64,000 nt of DNA. It comes from Conyzicola lurida (lineage in GTDB: Bacteria > Actinomycetota > Actinomycetes > Actinomycetales > Microbacteriaceae). The position numbers and the translations under genes were made by a program. The stretch lies in assembly GCF_014204935.1 (NCBI RefSeq), contig NZ_JACHMJ010000001.1, positions 1,178,001 to 1,242,000 of the forward strand, given 5' to 3'. The notes under the pieces were generated by a model. That model was not told the DNA's origin. It did no database searches and saw only the letters and a program-made list of their open reading frames with translations. This document shows, in pieces, positions 10,060 through 18,591 of this stretch (positions are counted from its first letter, which is position 1; each line of letters starts with the position of its first letter).

Positions 10060-11031
10060 ATGGCGATCGCACTGAACGTAACGGCCCAGCGCCCGAGGGC
10101 GGGAGTGCTTCCGTGGCGCCGCATTCTGGCGCGACTCGTCTCCGGGGTCGTCGTGCTCTGGGCGGCAGTGACGATCGCCTTCTTCACCCTTCAGGCGATC
10201 CCCGGCGACATCGCCGACATCCTCGCGGGGGAGCAGACCTACCCGGGGCTCAAGGAGGCGATCGCCGCCGAGTGGGGCCTCGACCGCTCGGTCGGGGAGC
10301 AGTACCTCGCGTTCCTCGGGCGACTGGTGAGCGGCGACCTCGGCACGTCGTACGTGCAGCGGCAGCCGGTCGCCGACCTGCTGGCCGCGCAGGTCTGGTC
10401 GACCGTGGAACTCGCGGTCGTGGCCGGAGTCGTCGGCGCCGTGCTCGCCGTCGTGCTGGCCGTCGTCTCGATCGGGCGCTCGCGCGTCGTGCGGTCGGCC
10501 ATGTCGACGCTCGAACTCGTCTTCACGTCCGTGCCGACATTCTGGGTCGGCATCCTGCTCCTCATGGTCTTCTCGTTCCAGTGGCGGCTGTTCCCCGTCG
10601 CCGGGGCGAACGGCTGGCAGTCGCTTGTGCTCCCCGTGATCACGCTCGCGCTTCCCACCGCCGGCTTCCTCGCCCAGGTGATCCGCGAGTCGATGGAGCG
10701 CACGCTCACCGAGCCGTTCATCGTCACGGTGCGGGCGCGCGGTGTCTCCGAGTCCCTCGTCCTGCTGCGCCACGCACTCGGTCATGCCCTGCTCCCCGTC
10801 ATGACGCTCGTCGGCGGCGTCATCGGGGCGTTGCTCGGCGGTGCCGTCATCACCGAGACGGTGTTCGGCCGACCCGGCATCGGAACCATCACCCTCAACG
10901 CGGTGACGAGCAAGGACATCCCCGTCGTGATCGCGGTCGTGCTCTTCGCGGCCCTCATCTACGTGGTCGTGTCCACCCTGCTCGACATCCTCTACACCCT
11001 CGTCGACCCCCGATTGCGAGCACAGCGATGA
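10060..11031 (+). CDS. ABC transporter permease (DppB/OppB type)
   Basis: This is one of the two membrane subunits of the family-5 importer. The 323-residue protein has an N-terminal membrane segment, then about five more, and the permease EAA-like loop with GVSESLVLLRHALGHALLPVMT. The last third has the ITETVFGRPGIG block common to DppB proteins. The ATG at 10060 follows an AGGGGAG ribosome site with a 5-base spacer; the GTG at 10054 would sit too close. It overlaps the next permease by 4 bases. Confidence 0.93.
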   Translation: MAIALNVTAQRPRAGVLPWRRILARLVSGVVVLWAAVTIAFFTLQAIPGDIADILAGEQTYPGLKEAIAAEWGLDRSVGEQYLAFLGRLVSGDLGTSYVQRQPVADLLAAQVWSTVELAVVAGVVGAVLAVVLAVVSIGRSRVVRSAMSTLELVFTSVPTFWVGILLLMVFSFQWRLFPVAGANGWQSLVLPVITLALPTAGFLAQVIRESMERTLTEPFIVTVRARGVSESLVLLRHALGHALLPVMTLVGGVIGALLGGAVITETVFGRPGIGTITLNAVTSKDIPVVIAVVLFAALIYVVVSTLLDILYTLVDPRLRAQR

Positions 11032-11948
11032 CCAGCCTTCTCGACAAGCAGCGGACGGATGCCACGCCCACGCCGGCGGCGCCCGTCGCCTCCCAGCCCG
11101 CCCGGCCCCGTCGCCGTCGCCGACCGAGCCCGTCCGTGCTCGTCGCGGGCGTGTTCGTCGTCGTGCTGCTGGTCGCGGTCGCCGTGCCGCAGCTCTTCAC
11201 CGCCGTCGACCCGTACCGCACGGTGCCGACCGACGGCCTGAAGGCGCCGAGCGCCGAGCACCTGTTCGGCACCGACCGTCTCGGTCGCGATATCTTCTCC
11301 CGCGTCATCCACGGCGCCCGGTATTCGATCCTCATCGGCCTCTCCGCCACGGCGATCGCCGTCGTCGCCGGCAGCATCCTCGGCCTGATCTCCGGGCTGT
11401 CGGGACGCCTGATCCCCGGGCGGCTGGGCCTGCTCGTCGACGAGGCCCTCGGCCGCGTCTTCGACGTCATCTCGTCGTTCCCCGGCGTTCTGCTCGCGAT
11501 GGTCGTCGTCACCTTCGCGGGACCCGGCGTGCAGAACATCGCGGTCGCGATCGGCATCGCGTCGATCCCGATGTACGGCAGGGTCGTGCGCAGCCAGACG
11601 CTGCTCGTCACCCGCGCCGACTTCGTGACCCACGCCGCGGTCTACGGCCGCACGCGTTCGCGCGTCGTGATCGAGCACGTGCTGCCCAACGTCCTCGTGG
11701 CGATCCCCGTGCTCGCCGCGATCGACGTGGGAGCGTCGATCCTCGCCGTCTCGGGACTCAGCTTCCTCGGTCTCGGCCCGCAGGCGCCGATCCCCGAGTG
11801 GGGCGTGATGCTCGCCGAATCCCGCGACGTGCTGCGCATCGCCTGGTGGGGCGGGCTCTTCCCCGGGCTCTTCATCACCGCGTCGGTCATCGCCCTGACC
11901 GTGCTCGGCCGCGCACTCCAGCGCCACATCGACGGGAGAAACTCATGA
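11028..11948 (+). CDS. ABC transporter permease (DppC/OppC type)
   Basis: This is the second membrane subunit of the importer, 306 residues. After a Pro/Arg-rich cytoplasmic N-terminus comes the first membrane span and the DppC hallmark EHLFGTDRLGRDIFSRVIHGARYS. The EAA loop is around RTRSRVVIEHVLPNV. SGLSFLGLGPQAPIPEWGVML lies near the end. The ATG overlaps the previous stop (ATGA) and the gene ends in another ATGA overlap with the ATPase gene, so the transporter subunits are translationally coupled. Confidence 0.93.
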   Translation: MTSLLDKQRTDATPTPAAPVASQPARPRRRRRPSPSVLVAGVFVVVLLVAVAVPQLFTAVDPYRTVPTDGLKAPSAEHLFGTDRLGRDIFSRVIHGARYSILIGLSATAIAVVAGSILGLISGLSGRLIPGRLGLLVDEALGRVFDVISSFPGVLLAMVVVTFAGPGVQNIAVAIGIASIPMYGRVVRSQTLLVTRADFVTHAAVYGRTRSRVVIEHVLPNVLVAIPVLAAIDVGASILAVSGLSFLGLGPQAPIPEWGVMLAESRDVLRIAWWGGLFPGLFITASVIALTVLGRALQRHIDGRNS

Positions 11949-13588
11949 GCAACCGCGAACTCGTCCGGGTCGAGAACCTCAGTGTCTCCTTCGGCGGGGT
12001 CCCCGTCGTGCACGACGTCTCGTTCAGCGTGCACGCGGGCGAGTGCGTGGCCATCGTGGGGGAGAGCGGATCGGGCAAGAGCGTCACCGCCCGCACCCTG
12101 GTCGGCCTCACCGGTGCGAACTCCACCGTCACCGCCGACGCCCTGCGCATCGACGGCCGGGACGCCCTCGGTCTGACCACGCGCGAGTGGCGTCGGCTGC
12201 GCGGCGGCTTCGCCGGGCTCGTGCTGCAGGACGCGCTGGTCTCGCTCGACCCGCTGCGCTCCATCGGTGCCGAGATCCGCGAGGTGCTGCGCACCCACCA
12301 CGTGGTACCGCGCCGTGCCGAGACCGACCGGGCCATCGAGCTGCTCGCGAGCGTCGGGGTGCCGCAGCCCGAACTGCGAGTGACCCAGTACGCCCACCAG
12401 CTCTCCGGCGGACTCCGCCAGCGCGCCCTCATCGCCTCCGCCCTCGCGGCCGACCCCGCCCTCGTGATCGCCGACGAGCCGACGACCGCCCTCGACGTCA
12501 CGGTGCAGAAGCAGATCATCGGGCTGCTCGGCGCCCGGCTCGACGACGGCAAGGGCGTGCTGCTGATCTCGCACGACCTCGCCGTCGTCGCCGACATCGC
12601 CGACCGTGTCATCGTGATGAAGAACGGGCGGGTCGTCGAAGAGGGCACCACGGACGCCGTCCTCGGCTCCCCGAGGGAGGCGTACACCCGCACACTGCTG
12701 GCCGCGATCCCGTCCGCGTCGTCGCGCGGGACCTACCTGTCGCGCGCCGCCTCCGGCACGGCGACTACCGCGGAGCGGGTTCCGCTGCCCGCCCGTGCCG
12801 TCGACGCCGGCCGCGTCATCCTCTCGGCCAGTGGTCTGCACAAGACCTTCACCTCCGCGAAGCGCGGGTCCGAGCTGCACGCCGTCGACGACGTGTCCTT
12901 CGAGCTCGCCCGCGGCGAGGTGCTCGGCATCGTCGGCGAGAGCGGCTCGGGCAAGAGCACCGTGGCGAACATCGTGCTCGGGCTGACGAAGCCCGACGCG
13001 GGCGAGGTGCGTCTCGACGGCGAGCCGTGGTCGGCGCTCACCGAAGGCCAGCGACGCCCGGTGCGCAGCCGGCTGCAGTTCATCTCGCAGGACCCGCTGT
13101 CGTCGTTCGACCCCCGCTGGACCGTCGAGCGGGTCATCGCCGAGTCGACGATCTCGCTCGGCCTCGAGCGCGGCGAGGCGCGGGAGCGTGCGGCTTGGCT
13201 GCTCGAGCGAGTCGGCCTCGACACTGCACTGCTCGGCCGTCACCCGCGCACGCTCTCGGGCGGCCAGCGCCAGCGCGTCTCGATCGCCCGGGCGCTCGCC
13301 CCCGAGCCCGAGATCATCGTCTGCGACGAGCCGGCCTCGGCCCTCGACGTCTCGGTGCAGGCGCAGGTGCTCGACCTGCTCGCCGAGATCCAGGCCGACC
13401 GCGGCACCAGCCTGCTCTTCGTCTCGCACGACCTCGGGGTCGTGCACCACGTCAGCGACCGGGTGCTCGTGCTCAAGGACGGACGCGTGGTCGAGAGCGG
13501 CCCGGTCGACGACGTGTTCTACCGCCCGCGGGCCGACTACACGAAGCAGCTGCTCGCGTCGCTGCCGCAGGCGGTGAGCGCCGCGTGA
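11945..13588 (+). CDS. Fused double ATP-binding subunit of the ABC importer (DppD-DppF type)
   Basis: The single 547-residue chain holds two complete ABC ATPase domains. The first has Walker A GESGSGKS near residue 40 and signature LSGGLRQR. The second has GESGSGKS near residue 335 and signature LSGGQRQR. Both are followed by aspartate-rich Walker B motifs (IADEPTTALD, VCDEPASALD). Fusion of the D and F subunits is common in actinobacterial family-5 importers. It powers import through the two permeases encoded upstream. It overlaps the oxidase gene downstream by 4 bases. Confidence 0.95.
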   Translation: MSNRELVRVENLSVSFGGVPVVHDVSFSVHAGECVAIVGESGSGKSVTARTLVGLTGANSTVTADALRIDGRDALGLTTREWRRLRGGFAGLVLQDALVSLDPLRSIGAEIREVLRTHHVVPRRAETDRAIELLASVGVPQPELRVTQYAHQLSGGLRQRALIASALAADPALVIADEPTTALDVTVQKQIIGLLGARLDDGKGVLLISHDLAVVADIADRVIVMKNGRVVEEGTTDAVLGSPREAYTRTLLAAIPSASSRGTYLSRAASGTATTAERVPLPARAVDAGRVILSASGLHKTFTSAKRGSELHAVDDVSFELARGEVLGIVGESGSGKSTVANIVLGLTKPDAGEVRLDGEPWSALTEGQRRPVRSRLQFISQDPLSSFDPRWTVERVIAESTISLGLERGEARERAAWLLERVGLDTALLGRHPRTLSGGQRQRVSIARALAPEPEIIVCDEPASALDVSVQAQVLDLLAEIQADRGTSLLFVSHDLGVVHHVSDRVLVLKDGRVVESGPVDDVFYRPRADYTKQLLASLPQAVSAA

Positions 13589-14595
13589 CCGCGTCGGCCC
13601 AGACCCTCGACCGCCTCGATCCGCGTGTCGTGCGCTACATCGATGCGGGCGCCGGCAGCGGCTCGACGGTCACCGACAACGTGGCGGCGTGGAACCGCTG
13701 GAAGCTGCGCCCGCGCGTGCTGCGCGACGTGAGCGACGTGCAGACTGCCACCGAGGTGTTCGGCATCCCGCTCGCGGCACCCGTGTTCGCCGCGCCGTGG
13801 GCGGGCCACTCGCTCGTCCACGACGAGGGCGAGGTCGCGACCGCGCGCGGACTGCGCGCCGCCGGCCTCGGCTTCGGCGTCTCGTCCGGCGCCTCGACGC
13901 CGCTCGACGCGGTGGGGGCCGAGAGCGGGCCCTACCTGCAGCAGCTCTACCTCCCGGAGGACCGCGACCTCGTGCGCGGCTTCCTCGCGCGCACGGTCGC
14001 CGCCGGGGCCGCCGCGATCGCGCTCACCGTCGACCACCCCGCGGTCGGCAACGGCTACGGGTTCCGTGCCGGTCTCGCCGGGCTGCCGTACCGCCCGTCG
14101 CCGAACTTCGACGGCGTCGACCAGCGTCTGCTCGGCACCGCGCGCACGCTGGGGCCCGCCGACATCGCCTGGCTCGCCGGGGCCGCGGGTATCCCCGTGC
14201 TCGTCAAGGGCGTGGTCCGCGGTGACGACGCGCTCGTCGCCCTCGACGCGGGCGCCGCCGGCATCATCGTGTCGAACCACGGCGGCCGCCAGCTCGACGG
14301 GTCGATCACGACCGCCGAGGCGCTGCCCGAGGTCGTCGGGGCGGTCGCCGGCCGCGTCCCCGTGCTCGTCGACGGCGGCATCCGTCGCGGCGAGGACGTC
14401 ATCCGCGCGCTCGCCCTCGGTGCCGCCGCCGTGCTCGTCGGCCGGCCGTTCGCCTGGGCCCTCGCCAACGGCGGCAGCGCCGGCGTCCAGGCCCTCGCCG
14501 ACGACCTCGTCGCCGGCACCCGCATCGCCATGGCCATGGTCGGTGCCTCCCGCCTCGACCACCTCACACCCGACCTCCTCCGATGGGAATCATGA
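13585..14595 (+). CDS. FMN-dependent alpha-hydroxy acid oxidase/dehydrogenase
   Basis: The 336-residue protein belongs to the lactate/glycolate/mandelate oxidase family, which oxidises L-2-hydroxy acids to 2-oxo acids with FMN. The key block is VSNHGGRQLDG with the catalytic base His near residue 231, preceded by the active-site lysine in VLVKGV and followed by DGGIRRGEDVIRALALGA (FMN phosphate binding). It is somewhat shorter than typical LldD (about 380) at the N-terminus. The GTG start overlaps the ATPase stop, placing the enzyme in the operon and suggesting that a 2-hydroxy acid arises from the imported compound. Confidence 0.85.
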   Translation: MTASAQTLDRLDPRVVRYIDAGAGSGSTVTDNVAAWNRWKLRPRVLRDVSDVQTATEVFGIPLAAPVFAAPWAGHSLVHDEGEVATARGLRAAGLGFGVSSGASTPLDAVGAESGPYLQQLYLPEDRDLVRGFLARTVAAGAAAIALTVDHPAVGNGYGFRAGLAGLPYRPSPNFDGVDQRLLGTARTLGPADIAWLAGAAGIPVLVKGVVRGDDALVALDAGAAGIIVSNHGGRQLDGSITTAEALPEVVGAVAGRVPVLVDGGIRRGEDVIRALALGAAAVLVGRPFAWALANGGSAGVQALADDLVAGTRIAMAMVGASRLDHLTPDLLRWES

Positions 14596-15989
14596 CCACC
14601 GTCATCGACACCGCCACCAGCACGGACGTCCCAGCCGCGCTGCGCGACCACCTCCCGGCGCACGCCGTCGACACCGCCCCCGAGCTCCTCGAGGCGTACT
14701 CCACCGACTGGACCCGCATCCTGCCGCCGTCGCCCGCCGCGGCCCTGGTGCGTCCGTCCACCGTCGAGGAGGTGCAGGCGACGCTGCGGGTCGCGCACTC
14801 CCTCGGGGTGCACGTCGTCGTTCGCGGCGCCGGCAGCGGTCTCGCCGGGGGAGCCTCGGCCATCGCGGGCGGCATCATCCTCTCGACCGAGCGGCTGAAC
14901 CGCATCCTCGAGATCAGCCCCGGCGACGAGCTCGCCGTGGTGCAGCCCGGCGTGATTACCGCCGACCTCGACCGCGCCGCGGGCGAGTTCGGCCTGCGCT
15001 ACGCCCCCGACCCCGCCTCGAGCGAGGTGTCGAGCATCGGCGGCAACATCGCCACGAACGCGGGCGGCCTGCGCTGCGCCAAGTACGGCGTCACCCGCGA
15101 GTCGGTGCTGGCGCTCGATGTCGTGCTCGCCGACGGCACCCTCCTCTCGGTGGGGCACCGCAGCATCAAGGGCGTCACGGGTTTCGACCTGGTCGGCCTG
15201 TTCGTCGGCAGCGAGGGCACCCTCGGTGTCGTCGTCGGCGCGACCCTGCGGCTGCGTCCCCTCCCGGTGCGCACCGAGACACTCGTCGTGTTCACCGACT
15301 CGCTCGCGGTCGCGGGCGCCGCCGTCGAGGCGATCGTGCTGAGCGGCGTCCAGCCGTCGATCGTCGAGCTCCTCGACGAGGCCACGCTGCACAACATCGA
15401 CGCGCACTCCGGCAGCGATCTCGCCGCGCACGGCAGGGCGCTGCTGCTCATCCAGACCGACGGCTACGGCGCCGACCGCGAGGCCCAGCGCCTGCTCGAG
15501 GTGACCGCCTCGGTCGGCGCGCACGGGCGCCGGGTCGAGGGCGCCGAGGCGGAACGGTTCGTCGAGCTGCGTCGCTCCGGCCGCGGACCCCAGCCCGAGC
15601 TGTGGGGCATCGGCGAGGATGTCGCGGTGCCACGCTCCCGGCTGGTGGAAATGATCCTCGCGATCGAGGAGATCGGCGCGCGCCACGGCCTCCTCGTCTC
15701 CACCGTCGCGCACGCCGGCGACGGCAACCTTCACCCCGGGCTCTCGATCGCCAAGCGCCCCGGCGAGACCGGGCCGCCCGCCGTGCTCGAGACCGCCGCC
15801 GACGAACTGGTGCGGGCCGCCCTCGCCCTCGGCGGCACCCTCACCGGAGAGCACGGCGTCGGCCTGGTCAAACGCCAGTGGCTCGCCGCCGAGCTGGGCG
15901 AGGAACAGCTCGCCCTGCAGCGCTCCCTCAAGCACACCTTCGACCCGACCGGCGTCTTCGCCGCCGGCTTCCTCCAGGAGATCCGATGA
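14592..15989 (+). CDS. FAD-binding oxidase, GlcD / D-lactate dehydrogenase type
   Basis: This is a 465-residue FAD-linked oxidase of the vanillyl-alcohol-oxidase fold. The PCMH FAD-binding domain (about residues 40-220) includes VVVRGAGSGLAGGA and VSSIGGNIATNAGGLRCAKYG. The C-terminal domain has the HAGDGNLHP motif, whose histidines typically bind metal, and GEHGVGLVKR. Relatives oxidise D-2-hydroxy acids such as glycolate or D-lactate. The ATG at 14592 overlaps the previous stop; an in-frame ATG at 14583 is possible. It sits beside an enzyme of the opposite stereochemistry, so the pair may oxidise both enantiomers. Confidence 0.9.
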   Translation: MTTVIDTATSTDVPAALRDHLPAHAVDTAPELLEAYSTDWTRILPPSPAAALVRPSTVEEVQATLRVAHSLGVHVVVRGAGSGLAGGASAIAGGIILSTERLNRILEISPGDELAVVQPGVITADLDRAAGEFGLRYAPDPASSEVSSIGGNIATNAGGLRCAKYGVTRESVLALDVVLADGTLLSVGHRSIKGVTGFDLVGLFVGSEGTLGVVVGATLRLRPLPVRTETLVVFTDSLAVAGAAVEAIVLSGVQPSIVELLDEATLHNIDAHSGSDLAAHGRALLLIQTDGYGADREAQRLLEVTASVGAHGRRVEGAEAERFVELRRSGRGPQPELWGIGEDVAVPRSRLVEMILAIEEIGARHGLLVSTVAHAGDGNLHPGLSIAKRPGETGPPAVLETAADELVRAALALGGTLTGEHGVGLVKRQWLAAELGEEQLALQRSLKHTFDPTGVFAAGFLQEIR

Positions 15990-17185
15990 CCACGACCACC
16001 AGCCTGCCTCCGGCCCTCGCCGCCCGGGTGACCGACCTCCGCTCGCCGTCCGCGTTCGGTTCGGTGCTCGGCGACGTCCGCTCCGACGCGATCGCCCTCA
16101 CCGGCGGATCGCCTGCCCTCGAGGCGCTGCCGCGCGAGGCCCTCGTCGCCGCGACGGCGACCGTGCTCGCCGACGCCCCGCGCGCCGCCCGAGCCCTCGA
16201 CTACTCCGCGCACCAGGGCCACGCCGGCCTGCGCGAGTGGATCGCCGCCCGCGAGGGCGTCGATGCCGGCCGGGTCGTCATCTCGAACGGCGCGCTGCAC
16301 GCGCTCTCGCTGACCTTCCTCGCGACGGTCGACCCCGGCGACACGGTCGTCGTGGAGGACCCGGTCTACCCGCTCGTCGCCAAGGTGCTGCAGCTCGCCG
16401 AGGCCCGGGTCGAGGCCGTGCCGGTCGACGCGGACGGACTCGACGTCGCCGAACTGGAGCGCCGCCTCGAGGCTGGCCTCCGCGCACGCGCGCTCTACGT
16501 CGTCCCCGACTTCCACAATCCCACCGGCCGCGTGCTCTCCGCCGGGCGCCGCGAGCGCCTCGTCGAGCTCGCCGAGCTCTACGGTTTTCTCGTCGTCTCC
16601 GACAACCCGTACGTCGAGCTGCGCGGCACCGGCGACCGGCTTGCCGACCTCGATCTGTCGAGCGACCGGGTCGTGCACGTCAACACGTTCTCGAAGACCC
16701 TCGGCCCCGGCCTGCGACTGGGCTGGGCGGTGCTCCCCGCCGCCGTCGTGCCCGGGTTCCTCGACCTGCGGTCGCGCCTCGACCAGCACGCGTCGAGCCT
16801 CACGCAGGAGATCGTGGCCGAGTACGTGGGCGGTGGTGCCTTCGACGAACTGGTCGCCGCGGCATCCGCCCTCTACCGTCGCCGGGCCGTGACCTTCACG
16901 GACGCGCTGTCCGAGGCGCTCGGCGACGCCGTCGCGGTGTCCGCCCCCGACGGCGGTGTCTTCGCCTGGCCGCGCCTCGTCGACGACCGCGTGAGCGTGG
17001 CCGACTTCGCCCGGTCCGCCGCCGCGAACGGCGTGCTCGTGATCCCCGGCGAGCAATTCGCCGTCGACAGCCCCGACGCCGCGCGGCACTTCCGCGCCTC
17101 GTTCGGGCAGCAGAATAAAGAGACGCTCGTCGAGGCGGCAGCACGCCTCGGCACCGCCTACGCCGAACTGGAGACGACCGTATGA
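15986..17185 (+). CDS. PLP-dependent aminotransferase (class I/II, MocR/2-aminoadipate-like)
   Basis: The fold-type I aminotransferase of 399 residues has the pyridine-ring aspartate region YVVPDFHNPTGRVLS, VVSDNPYVELR, and the Schiff-base lysine in FSKTLGPGLRLGW (about residue 237). It lacks the N-terminal GntR helix-turn-helix of true MocR regulators, so it should be an enzyme. It would interconvert an amino acid and a 2-oxo acid within the catabolic operon. The donor and acceptor are not predictable. ATGA overlaps couple it to both neighbours. Confidence 0.9.
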   Translation: MTTTTSLPPALAARVTDLRSPSAFGSVLGDVRSDAIALTGGSPALEALPREALVAATATVLADAPRAARALDYSAHQGHAGLREWIAAREGVDAGRVVISNGALHALSLTFLATVDPGDTVVVEDPVYPLVAKVLQLAEARVEAVPVDADGLDVAELERRLEAGLRARALYVVPDFHNPTGRVLSAGRRERLVELAELYGFLVVSDNPYVELRGTGDRLADLDLSSDRVVHVNTFSKTLGPGLRLGWAVLPAAVVPGFLDLRSRLDQHASSLTQEIVAEYVGGGAFDELVAAASALYRRRAVTFTDALSEALGDAVAVSAPDGGVFAWPRLVDDRVSVADFARSAAANGVLVIPGEQFAVDSPDAARHFRASFGQQNKETLVEAAARLGTAYAELETTV

Positions 17186-18591
17186 CCATCGAGATCCGCG
17201 AATCGCACTGGGACAGCCCCGAGGCTGTCGGCCTGCGCCGCGAGATGGACGCCGAGATCCACCCGCGCTATGCGGACCTGTTCGAGGGCACAGACGCGCC
17301 GCCCGCCGTCGACACGGCGGCGATCGTGTTCACCCTCGTCGCGTTCGACGGCGACCAGCCCGTCGCGACCGCGTCGCTCAAGAACACGGACGGATTCTCC
17401 GAGGTCAAACGCGTCTTCGTCGCCGGGTCGCACCGCCGCCAGAACCTCGCGGCCCGGATCCTCGCCGCCGTCGAGCAGCGGGCCCTCGCCCTCGGGGTGA
17501 GCGACCTCGTGCTGCAGACCGGCCTGCGCCAGCCCGAGGCGATCGCGCTGTACGAGCGCGAGGGGTGGATGCTCATCCCGCCGTTCGGCCCATACGCTCA
17601 CGACACGGTCGTCAGCCGCTGCTTCGCCAAGCCGCTCGCCCCGCTCGTCGTCGCCGTCGAGCTGCCGGCCGTCGGAGCCGCCGCGACGCTCGTTCCGCAG
17701 ACGCTCGCCGCCCTGAGCGGGTTCGCCGACGCCGGCGTCGACCTCGCGATCATCGCCGACGACCTGCGCGCCCCCGCCGACGGTCTCGCCCGGGTCGATG
17801 CGGCCACCCTCGCCGCCTTCGCCGCCCCCGTCGTGCCCCGCATCGGACTCGCCCCGGCCATCCCGACCACCCACTCCGAGCCCTTCCACCTCTCGAAGGC
17901 CGTGCAGACCCTCGACCACGCCTCGCTCGGTCGAGCCGCCTGGCAGGTCACCGTCTCCACCTCCGCCGAGGAGGCCGCGTTCTTCGGCCGCAAGGCGGCG
18001 GTCGACGAGGACGAGGCGTGGGCCGAAGCCGAGGAGGCCATCGAGGTCGCCGAGCGGCTCTGGGACTCCTGGGAGGACGACGCCGAAATCCGGGATGTCG
18101 CGAGCGGCCGTTTCATCGACCGGGACAGGGTGCACCACATCGACTTCGAGGGCCGCTTCTTCTCGGTGCGCGGACCCTCCATCGTGCCGCGCAGCCCACA
18201 GGGGAGGCCCCCGATCGTGATCTCCGCGACGAGCGCGGCGTCGCTCGACGTCGCGGCCCGTCGCGCGGACGTGATCCGCGTCGAACCGTCCCGCGTCGCC
18301 GCGGCCCGTGCCGCGGTGGCCGAGGCCGGCCGGGCCGGGGCCGTGACGGTCCTCGTCGACGTGGCCGTGGCATCCGGCCAGTCGACCGCCGTGCGTGACA
18401 CGCTCGCCACCCTGCGTCACCACACTGGCGCCGACGGTGCCGTGCTCGTCTTCGCCGACACCCCCACCGACGACCTCGCACCGGCGATCGCGCCGTTTAC
18501 GCGCGAGGCGACGGGCACCCTGCGCGACCGGCTGGGCCTCGCGCGGCCGGCGAGCCGCTACATCCGTACCCTCGAAGGAGCAGCACTGTGA
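17182..18591 (+). CDS. Fusion protein: GNAT acetyltransferase plus LLM-type monooxygenase-like domain
   Basis: About residues 1-150 form a GNAT N-acetyltransferase domain: KNTDGFSEVKRVFVAGSHRRQNLAARIL covers beta-4 and the acetyl-CoA loop, followed by LVLQTGLRQPEAIALYEREGW. Residues from about 155 to 469 resemble the NtaA/SnaA luciferase-like family, with HSEPFHLSKAVQTLDHASLGRAAW and a late FEGRFFSVRGPSIVPRSPQG. This part is about 100 residues shorter than a free-standing NtaA-type enzyme and may be a degenerate or auxiliary domain. The reading frame is continuous with no stop or second start at the junction. Acetyltransferase and monooxygenase steps are known partners in S-alkyl-cysteine breakdown, so the fusion suggests consecutive reactions. 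Confidence 0.8.
   Translation: MTIEIRESHWDSPEAVGLRREMDAEIHPRYADLFEGTDAPPAVDTAAIVFTLVAFDGDQPVATASLKNTDGFSEVKRVFVAGSHRRQNLAARILAAVEQRALALGVSDLVLQTGLRQPEAIALYEREGWMLIPPFGPYAHDTVVSRCFAKPLAPLVVAVELPAVGAAATLVPQTLAALSGFADAGVDLAIIADDLRAPADGLARVDAATLAAFAAPVVPRIGLAPAIPTTHSEPFHLSKAVQTLDHASLGRAAWQVTVSTSAEEAAFFGRKAAVDEDEAWAEAEEAIEVAERLWDSWEDDAEIRDVASGRFIDRDRVHHIDFEGRFFSVRGPSIVPRSPQGRPPIVISATSAASLDVAARRADVIRVEPSRVAAARAAVAEAGRAGAVTVLVDVAVASGQSTAVRDTLATLRHHTGADGAVLVFADTPTDDLAPAIAPFTREATGTLRDRLGLARPASRYIRTLEGAAL

Noticed and set aside
8389-10785. A 798-codon open frame on the minus strand
   Set aside because: It is antisense to the binding-protein and permease genes, has Arg/Asp/Gly-rich low-complexity translation and no motif; a G+C-driven shadow frame.
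12043-14595. A continuous frame joining the ATPase region to the hydroxyacid oxidase
   Set aside because: The upstream part is a shadow of the ATPase gene; the GTG at 13585 with a 4-base overlap is the supported oxidase start.
14066-17185. A very long plus-strand frame of 1039 codons
   Set aside because: Only the part from 15986 (aminotransferase) is real; the upstream part is out of frame with two well-supported oxidase genes and reads as Pro/Arg/Ser-rich noise.
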